From NCBI GenBank assembly GCA_003573635.1, contig QUTJ01031364.1, positions 1 through 11,104 on the forward strand: DNA of 11,104 nucleotides, read 5' to 3'. The translations under genes and the position numbers were made by a program. Shown one piece after another: positions 1 through 6,115 of this stretch. The notes below the pieces were generated by a model. It was not told the origin of the DNA and did no database searches. It worked only from the letters and a program-made list of their open reading frames with translations. Each line of letters begins with the position of its first letter. Position 1 is the first letter of the stretch. The DNA comes from Goniomonas avonlea (taxonomy: Eukaryota; Cryptophyceae; Goniomonadida; Goniomonadaceae).

Positions 1-57
1 CAGCAGGAAGCGAGAGTGCTTGACAAGTGAAACAGCAGGAAGCGAGAGTGCTTGACA
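1..57. repeat. Direct repeat, two 25-bp copies
   Basis: An exact 25-bp unit beginning CAGCAGGAAGCGAGAG occurs at 1-25 and again at 33-57, separated by 7 bp. The window starts inside it, so more copies may lie upstream. It sits in purine-rich DNA (1-240) that I read as intron of the Nup43-like gene, because the next coding exon starts at 331 with a split codon. No function is implied. Confidence 0.85.
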
Positions 58-330
58 GGAGTTGATAGACAGAATAGCAGATAGGGCACAGAGGGCGAGG
101 AGGGAGAGCGAAAAGGGAGGAGGGGGAGGAAGTAGCAGGAGTGAGGGGGGGGGCATCCAGGCAGGCGAGGCAGGGAGAATCGTAACTAAGAAAAGGCGAG
201 GAGCAAGGAGGGTTGTGTTGCAGCTCGTAGGATGCTAGAATACTCCCCCTCACTCACTTTATCTCCTCCTCGCACGCTCTCTCTCTCTCTCTCGTCCCTC
301 GTCTCTCCAAGGTCTAATCCGCCTTGTCAG
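58..330 (+). other. Intron of the Nup43-like gene (3' part)
   Basis: No protein-like frame is visible here. The first half is GA-rich (about 80-170). It is followed by a pyrimidine-rich stretch with a CT run near 275-300, which serves as the polypyrimidine tract for the acceptor at 328-330 (CAG). An earlier AG at 310-311 is excluded because the reading frame of the downstream exon meets a TAA at 315-317. Confidence 0.55.
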
Positions 331-1550
331 TGTGGGATATACGGCAGCAAGAAAGCAACGGCAATGTCGTGATGAGCTGTTGTCAGGATGGCACGGTGTT
401 CGAGTCGCAAGTGACTCGGCAGCCAGGAGGTGCGATTTACACTGTCACCCGACGTGTATTCACAAACGGTCTCTCTCTGTCCTCTCCTGTCTCTCTCACT
501 CTCTGTCCGCCCCCGTGTCTCCTTGCCTTCTCTGTCTCCTTGCCTTCTCTGTCTCTGTCTTCTCTGTCCTCTCCCGTGTCTCTCTCTGTCCTCTTCCGTG
601 ACTCTCTCTGTCTTCTCTGTCCTCTCCCGTGTCTCTCTCTGTCGTCTCCCGTGTCTCTCTCTGTCTCCACTGTCGTCTCCCGTGTCTCTCTCTGTCTCCA
701 CTGTCCTCTCCCCTGTCCCTCTCTGTTTTCTGTCCTCTCCCGTCTCTCTCTCTCGACCATGGCCGTGGTGTCCTTCAACACCCGACTGTGTGTGGTCCCT
801 TAGCACCCACTGGGGCGTCCTTCAACACCCAACAGTGACTCTGGTCCCTTATCACCCGACTGTGGCTGTAGTCCCTTAAACCCCTTAACACGCTGTGGCC
901 TCCCTCAACCAACTGTGGTCAGGACGCCACAGCCACGACCTGTGGTCAGGACGCCACAGCCACGGTCGGGTTGTTTAGGGTTTAGGGTTGAGGGTTGAGG
1001 GTTGAGGGTTTAGGAGTCACGGCAGTTTTGGAGTGGCTCGCGCTGACCTTGGCGACAGTGCAATCCTCACCCATGATGCTTCCGCTGTGGGCGTCGCCGT
1101 TCCAGCACACGGCCTCCATCAACTCCATCGACCTGCGGGCCTTCGACGGCAGCATCATTTTGGGCTGCGACAACGGATTGCTTCTCTTACGGTGAGTGCG
1201 AGTGGTTTTGGGCCTGGTGGCGTGAGGGAATGGCAGACACACCTGCGCCCCCTCCCTCGGTGATTTTCGCACTGCTGCCACTGGTTTTGGACCTGGTAGC
1301 GTGAGGGGATGCGGCGGACACACCGGTTCTCGCTTTCATCTCCCTCTGATGGTGGGGTGGTGATGGTGGGTGGGGGGGAGTGGAGGAGGAGGCGGGTAGT
1401 GGAGGAGGAGGGGGGGAGTGGAGGAGGAGGGGGAGAGTGGGCTGTTCTGTTGGTGATGGTGGGGTGGTGATGGTGGGTGGGGGGGAGTGGGGGGGCATTG
1501 TTGGTGATCGTGCTGCTCTGCCCTGAACCGCTTCCTGCAGGCCCTCCTGA
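331..1550 (+). CDS. NUP43: Nup43-like nucleoporin (WD40), C-terminal exons
   Basis: The exons read 331-453, 1026-1191 and 1541-1550, with matching splice phases (1, then 2). Nup43 is a WD40 beta-propeller subunit of the Y-shaped (Nup107-160) complex of the nuclear pore scaffold. The first exon (VWDIRQQESNGN..SCCQDGTV) aligns without gaps to the human NUP43 blade reading MWEVHFHPSNPE..TCSEDGS. The second ends HTASINSIDLRAFDGSIILG, like the human C-terminal segment SLSVNTLDVLGPCLVCGTD, and shares an upstream W-L pair. The last exon adds only the end of an Arg codon, Pro, Ser and a TGA stop. An AATAAA lies 39 nt after the stop. Upstream exons are outside the window. The alignment is from memory; another WD40 protein is possible but less likely. 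The donor at 454 (GTGTAT) is ordinary, not strong; GT at 456 is an alternative. Confidence 0.66.
470..760. repeat. Pyrimidine-rich minisatellite (CTCTCCCGTGTCTCTCTCTG family)
   Basis: Variants of CTCTCCCGTGTCTCTCTCTG, alternating with CTCTGTC/CTTCTCTGTC blocks, recur about ten times with imperfect spacing. The tract is almost all C and T on the plus strand, so it is a homopyrimidine/homopurine stretch. It lies inside the intron that follows the exon ending at 453. Confidence 0.85.
913..964. repeat. Tandem 25-bp duplication
   Basis: The unit CTGTGGTCAGGACGCCACAG plus CCACG occurs exactly at 913-937 and 940-964, a period of 27 bp. Each unit holds a small inverted repeat (CTGTGG...CCACAG), so each copy could fold into a 6-bp stem. 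It is intronic. Confidence 0.85.
974..1014. repeat. Interstitial telomere-like repeat (TTTAGGG/TTGAGGG)
   Basis: Six contiguous 7-mers read TTTAGGG, TTTAGGG, TTGAGGG, TTGAGGG, TTGAGGG and TTTAGG. TTTAGGG is the telomere repeat of plants, many algae and several other protist groups. The array ends 11 nt before the acceptor proposed for the Nup43-like exon starting at 1026. It is too short and too diverged to be a chromosome end. Confidence 0.85.
1192..1540 (+). other. Last intron of the Nup43-like gene
   Basis: The donor is GTGAGTG at 1192 (phase 2) and the acceptor is CTTCCTGCAG ending at 1540. The intron contains a diverged duplication of about 42 bp (TGGTTTTGGGCCTGGT at 1203 and TGGTTTTGGACCTGGT at 1282). 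It also contains the G-rich minisatellite at 1348-1490. Apparent minus-strand open frames across it (Pro/Ser/His-rich) are translations of the repeat. Confidence 0.62.
1348..1490 (+). repeat. G-rich minisatellite with quadruplex potential
   Basis: A 36-bp unit beginning GATGGTGGGGTGGTGATGGT is repeated exactly at 1348-1383 and 1455-1490. Between the copies lie GGAGGAGGAGGGGG and GTGG runs. The plus (sense) strand carries many closely spaced runs of three or more G, so the intron RNA could form G-quadruplexes. Confidence 0.8.
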
Positions 1551-1588
1551 CCGGGTCCCGTGTGAATCTGACAAATATCCGCTTTAAT

Positions 1589-1594
1589 AATAAA
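1589..1594 (+). terminator. Poly(A) signal AATAAA of the Nup43-like gene
   Basis: A canonical AATAAA lies in an A/T-rich stretch (TTTAATAATAAAAC) 39 nt downstream of the TGA stop at 1548-1550. A short 3' UTR fits the compact last exon. The position supports the proposed exon, since no other gene ends nearby on the plus strand. Confidence 0.6.
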
Positions 1595-2146
1595 ACTTGA
1601 GAGATGACAAAAAACAATGTCTGCGGGATCACAAATCTTTTTCACCCCTCGGAGGTGATTTTGTGCAAAATCGTGGGTTGAAGCTTGACGGTCACCGGGT
1701 CGCGGGCTTGAGTCCTTCGGGCAGGCGTACGGCACAAACCTCTGGCTCCGTAGCTTCACGCAACCCGTCGAGCGCGCGAAGGTTGTGTCTGGTCGAGCAA
1801 ACCGGCCGCCCCGGGCATGATCTGGACCCGAACTGCAGAGCAGCAGCCACAGATAGGTTTTTGGTTTCAACGACTAGATCCGCGAACATATCAGATGCTT
1901 GCATACTCTCTCTCTAGATCCTCGATCCCGTAGAACTCTGCTCTCTAGATCCCGGTCCGGCTCCCTCGCTTGTCTCCCTCTGAGACCCTCTCGGGTTCCC
2001 TAGATCCTTTAATATGATTATATATTGCGAGCGACTCGGCGAGGTACGATCCGACGGTGAGTTTTCGTTTCGTGACGTACCGGACATGGAGGAATTATCC
2101 AAGTACGAGGCCCTCTCAAAGGGATCTGTGAGTGCTCTCTAAAGTC

Positions 2147-2175
2147 CAACTGAGGTCACCGTTAGACCTCAGTTG
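2147..2175. other. Perfect 11-bp hairpin
   Basis: CAACTGAGGTC (2147-2157) and GACCTCAGTTG (2165-2175) are exact reverse complements around a 7-nt loop, ACCGTTA. No gene overlaps it. It could be a transcript hairpin, a protein-binding dyad or an element end; the sequence alone does not decide. Confidence 0.8.
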
Positions 2176-2178
2176 TAT

Positions 2179-2240
2179 AACTCACCGGCGAGGCATGCAT
2201 GCGAGGAGGCAACTCACCGGTGAGGCGCATGCTGGGGGGC
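2179..2240. repeat. Tandem 32-bp imperfect repeat
   Basis: AACTCACCGGCGAGGCATGC at 2179 recurs as AACTCACCGGTGAGGCGCAT at 2211. Each unit contains the near-palindrome CTCACCGGTGAG (exact in copy 2, one change in copy 1). The array starts four bases after the hairpin at 2147-2175. Confidence 0.7.
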
Positions 2241-2403
2241 AGATCGAGTCCTCAGTGACTCAGAGACACGGCATGTGACGCGCAGAACGGAGACGTGCAG
2301 AGCCATGAGCCCATAGCGACGTACTACGGGAGTCGCTCTATGATAAACAGCTCGAACAGAACTAGCGGAAATATAACAAGCAAGTACCGTACTCGTACAA
2401 GGC

Positions 2404-2820
2404 GTGAGATTTAGACAAGTCGATATTAATGGCGCTCTCATTCGACAAGTTCATCATATCATGCAGCGAGACACGGGGGTGGGAGTGAAGCGCAAGAAAA
2501 AAGAACGGGAGACAAGAGGAAGACAGGTCAGGAGGGAGGGAGTGAGAGCGAGGGTTCAAGCCATTAATCAGCAAGAGAGAGGGGACCAAAAAGAGGGGGA
2601 ACAGCAAACTAGGAACTTGCGGCTCGACGTGTCCCAGATATTCTTTGAACAACAAATGAGATCCGACAGACGGCACATGGCGAATATTATTACGATTGGT
2701 GTTACACGATACAGGAACAAATGGCCCCTTTCTGCTTCGAGACCTGATTGTTCAGGACTCCAACACTCCATGGAGCAACTCAGGGGCGAGCGTCAATCAC
2801 GCCCCATTGAATTCTGGTGA
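2404..2820 (+). other. Open frame of 138 codons, coding status unknown
   Basis: This frame is rich in Arg, Gln, Lys and Glu (for example KRKKKERETRGRQVRREGV), with a predicted basic, coiled or disordered middle. Its first codon is GTG, not ATG. A possible acceptor (TTTAG at 2412-2416) and a possible donor (GTGAGTGG at 2818) bracket most of the frame, so it could be one exon of an unrecognised plus-strand gene. I recognise no family, and the central part looks like GA-rich repeat. It overlaps no other exon. Confidence 0.15.
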
Positions 2821-2832
2821 GTGGTGCGTTGT

Positions 2833-2848
2833 GGCGCATTATTGCGCC
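2833..2848. other. Short hairpin followed by a T-run
   Basis: GGCGCA (2833-2838) pairs with TGCGCC (2843-2848) around a TTAT loop, and CTTTTT follows on the plus strand. It resembles a bacterial intrinsic terminator, but the context is eukaryotic. It lies about 100 bp beyond the glycylase stop codon on that gene's 3' side. No AATAAA is visible on the minus strand near here. Confidence 0.55.
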
Positions 2849-2949
2849 CTTTTTGAACAAAAAATGATCAAGGGCAGTTGCACACTAGCTAACTCACGAG
2901 TGCTTAAACCATTAACTAACGAAGTTATCGTCGGAGAGTCGGCCCCGCC

Positions 2950-3096
2950 TCAGCTCTTCATGATCGTTGCATAGAGATCAGGTCCCAGTTTTTCAATGAC
3001 GGCGGCACGGTGGCAGAAGGGCCGGCCGGCCCGGCACTCGTTGAGCTTGGCCTTCTTGGCGGATTGGCGCTGGCGCAGGAGCTCTGGCTTGATGGT
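2950..3096 (-). CDS. Glycylase exon 8, basic C-terminus
   Basis: It encodes residues 1064-1111 and the TGA stop. The protein reads TIKPELLRQRQSAKKAKLNE, then CRAGRPFCHRAAVIEKLGP and DLYATIMKS. The acceptor GCTGCGGCAG and phase 0 match the donor of exon 7. The segment is basic and looks helical and ordered, unlike the Ser/Thr linker before it, so it may be a tubulin- or partner-binding tail. I do not recognise it from animal TTLL3. The plus-strand open frame over the same bases is a shadow. Confidence 0.75.
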   Translation of the reverse strand, partial: TIKPELLRQRQSAKKAKLNECRAGRPFCHRAAVIEKLGPDLYATIMKS

Positions 3097-6070
3097 CTGC
3101 CGCAGCCAGTGTCAACACAGCGTCCACAGCTAAGCTTCTCAAACCACCTCGCTTACAGTCATATTCTCTCTTTCAATGGCAAGGAGGCTCACTTGTCACG
3201 GGGCACGGACCTCCCCACCGCGTCACACCACTCAAACCCCTTCACCACGAGGTCACACAACTCAAACCCCTTCACCACCTCAAACCCCTTCACCACCTGA
3301 AAGCCCTTCACCCTCGCGCTCTCTCTCTCTCTCCCCCCTCTCCCCCTCTCCCTCTCTCCCCCCCCCCTCTCTCGCCTGTCTGCTCCTGTCGCTCTCCCCC
3401 CCCTCTCTGGGTCGCTCTCAGTGCCTCTATCTCTCTGTCCTCCGTCTCTCTCGACAGGAACGTAAGCGCAGCGGAACGGAGACACAGGCGCGTTGCATTG
3501 CGGCCACACGCACCTTGCCCCGGAACATCAGCTCCCACCGCCGGTCTGTTGCCGGCGGCAGACTCGACGACTGCGTAGGCTTGGCAGGCGCCGGCGCCTT
3601 GGACGCCTGCTTACTCTCCGACGACGCCTCGTCGCTGGCCTCGTCCTTCTTGCTGGTGGTGGTGGTGCTGTTGTTGTTGGTGTCCGTGTCGGAGGACTCG
3701 CCGTCCGCGGTCGCCGCCCCCGACAGGTCGCTGGAGCTGACGCTGCTGGCCTCGGACACGGGGCGGCTGTCGGGCTTGGGGGCCGGGGCCGTGGTGGTGG
3801 TGCTGTTGGTCCTCTTGCGGTACGCGAACAGGCTCTTGGGCGGCAGCACGAGGTCGATGAGGTCGGCGGCGGCGGCTGGGACGAGAGACTGGAGGACCTG
3901 CGTGACGCACGCCATGTCGGGCGAGATGTTCACCTCGCAGAGCCAGCAGCCGAACGAGGAGTCGACCATGAAGTCGAAGCCGAACCACTCGAAGGTGTTG
4001 CGGCGGGGGGTCGGTAGCACGTCCTGCACGCAGTGGATGGTCTGCACAACGATTTCAGAGATGCGGGGCCACAGCTTGGCGTCCCATATGTTGTCGCCGT
4101 GGTGCTTGGCAAGGTGCGCCTTGAACGTCGCGAGGTCCCACATGTGCCCACCCTCGTCGCCGCCCTCCCCGCCGTCGCCGTCGTACTCGCCTGAGTCCTT
4201 CTGCACGCAGCGGTTGCACAGGTGCGCGTACTGGTTCTCCAGGTTGTCCAGCGTGTGGTCGGCAGTGCACAGCCGGAAGTAGGGCTCGAACGACCACACC
4301 GTGAGCGGGTTCCACTCCGTGACGAGGATCCACAGCCGGATGTCGAACTTCTTCTTCCCGTCGACGAGCAGCGGGCGCTCGAGGTACTTCTGCACGAGCG
4401 TGGCGTGCTTGCGGTTGAGACAGTACTTGAGGATCGTTGGCAGGTCGTCGAACACCTTGATCCCGCGCCCCCTGCTGCTGCACCCAGGCTTCACGATCCA
4501 CACGTTGCGCACCCCGTCGAGCATCAGCTGCACGTTCATCGCGCGCAGCTTGGCCAGCACGGCGGCCACGCTCTCGTTGAGCGCCAGCAGCGTGCAGTGC
4601 GCCGGCACAGGCACGGGGCACGGCCCCATGTGCTTGTGCTTCACCCAGAGGTCAGAGCGCAGAGAGTAGTAGTCGCGCAGGTGCAGAGCGGCTCCCATGA
4701 GGGGGTCCCTGTCGAGGAAGCGGTTGGAGATGGAGACTGCGAGCTGCACGACCGCCGCGTCCATCTCCTCGCCCTGCTCATACTTGAGCAAGATCGACTC
4801 CGCCTCCACCGCCACAAACTCGTCGATGAAGTTCTGTGCGGCCAGGCGTCAGTTCACGCCTCCAGTTTTTGGTTTGGTTTGCTGTGTGCTAACGCAGTCT
4901 GTCTGCTAAACTGCGTGCTAACGCAGTCTGTCTGCTAACTTGCGTGCTAACGCAGTCTGGTGGCGAATTCTTCGCTCAAGAGAGGGTCCCTTGGCAAAAT
5001 GGTGTGTGTGTGTGTGTGCAATGCGTGTGTCGCTACAATGCACAGGACGGTGAGCTGATGCAGCATATCGTGGGAAAAACACCTCACCTGAGTTTCCCAG
5101 GGGTTGGCCATGTTAAAGGTGCGAGGGTGAAACGTGTTATAGTCGATGCCGTCGAACCAATACAGAGATCTCAAGTTCCGCAGCAGACCAACCTGGGTGG
5201 ACGTCAAACAACTCTATGACATTCCCAGGATGATTGGAGGAAGAGAGGGAGGGGGGAGAGGAAGACAGGGAGGGAGGGGGAGGAGGACAGGGAGGGAGGG
5301 AGAGGAGGACAGGGAGTGAGGGAGAGGAGGACAGGGAGGGAGGGAGGGAGAGGAGGACAGGGAGGGAGGGGGAGAAAGACCGGGAGAGAACATTTCAAGA
5401 ACGGGCAGGACCTTGGAGCCCAGCTCTGAGGGTGTCGACTCGAAGTGGTTGACAACTTGGCAGGAGTTGAGGCTTGACATTGACGTGACATCGTGATGGT
5501 TGATGGACCACTTGATGTCAAACACGTCACTACCGGGCTCAGGGTTCTCGATAAAACCTCGATCCTGTAAACGGGCTTGTTAGTGGGACGACAGGAGGAC
5601 GACAAGGACGGGGGTGCTGTCTGGTGTCCAGGCGTGCAGAACACACACGTGTGTACACACACACATGGCGCACAACCCGCATCACACCACGCCCACACCC
5701 ACAACTCACACACACGCACACACACAAACGAAACACACACACAAACAAACAGAACACACTCACAAACAAATGACACGTACAGAAAAACAAATAACACACA
5801 ACACACACACACACAACCAATCAAAAATATTCCCACACCCAAACCCACACAAACGCCTCTGCAATCAGCAGGAGCCCTGGCACGCACCTCAAGCGCTTTC
5901 TTGACAGTGCCACTGCCGCTAACAATTATGAATAATCCCCTTGGGTTCCCGAGGTCCCGACTCTGGCAAAACCGCTCCATCTTATCGACCTGAAGCCTCT
6001 CATCTTCGCTCGAGCGCCTGGTGGGGAGGGCGTGTGTGAGTTCTCTCTCGCTCGCTCGCTCGCTCGCGCG

Positions 6071-6115
<45 letters not shown>

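Larger units (their letters stand above)
454..1025 (+). other. Repeat-filled intron of the Nup43-like gene
   Basis: This 572-nt intron consists almost wholly of repeats. They are a CTCTCCCGTGTCTCTCTCTG-type pyrimidine minisatellite (about 470-760), a diverged CCTTCAACACCC/GGTCCCTTA family (about 765-900), a 25-bp duplication (913-964) and a telomere-like array (974-1014). The proposed acceptor is the CAG at 1023-1025. Long open frames across 324-879 on both strands are products of repeat composition and are not called as genes. Confidence 0.6.
1597..2949. other. Convergent intergenic region, no confident gene
   Basis: This spacer lies between the 3' ends of the Nup43-like gene (plus) and the glycylase gene (minus). 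It holds four copies of CTAGATCC (1874, 1914, 1945, 2000) and an A/T-rich patch at 2010-2027 (TTTAATATGATTATATAT). It also has a perfect hairpin at 2147-2175, a 32-bp tandem repeat at 2179-2240 and another hairpin at 2833-2848. An open frame at 1597-1917 (plus) has no recognisable content. A short reading ATGGAGGAATTATCCAAG at 2086, with GTGAGT at 2128, resembles a first exon, but I found no continuation with a matching phase. Confidence 0.5.
3097..3513 (-). other. Glycylase intron 7, repeat-rich
   Basis: The donor on the minus strand is AAG|GTGCGT and the acceptor is CTGCGGCAG. The intron holds the 18-bp tandem repeat at 3231-3296 and a long CT (minus-strand GA) tract at about 3315-3455. The plus-strand frame that runs through it into exon 7 is repeat-derived. 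Confidence 0.7.

Noticed and set aside
324-879. Long open frames on both strands with Ser/Leu/Val- or Arg/Glu/Thr-rich proteins
   Set aside because: Apart from the first part of the Nup43-like exon (331-453), they are translations of CT-rich repeats, with open frames on both strands at once.
1704-1715. tRNA B-box-like GGGCTTGAGTCC
   Set aside because: Two mismatches to the B box and no A box, acceptor stem or anticodon arm fits around it.
1155-1870. Minus-strand Pro/His/Ser-rich frames
   Set aside because: They follow the G-rich minisatellite and run antisense through the Nup43-like exons; no splice logic or family match.
3427-3513. Read-through C-terminus of the glycylase exon 7 frame (VRVAAMQRACVSV...)
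   Set aside because: A good donor (AAG|GTGCGT) precedes it and the downstream exon joins in phase with protein-like sequence.
3176-4938. Plus-strand frames of up to 368 codons over the glycylase exon 7
   Set aside because: Shadows caused by high GC at third codon positions; the minus strand carries all the TTLL motifs.
5204-5980. 258-codon minus-strand frame rich in Cys, Val and Phe
   Set aside because: Only its first part (5888-5980) is exon 4; the rest is CA-repeat and GA-repeat intron, and the real continuation is spliced.
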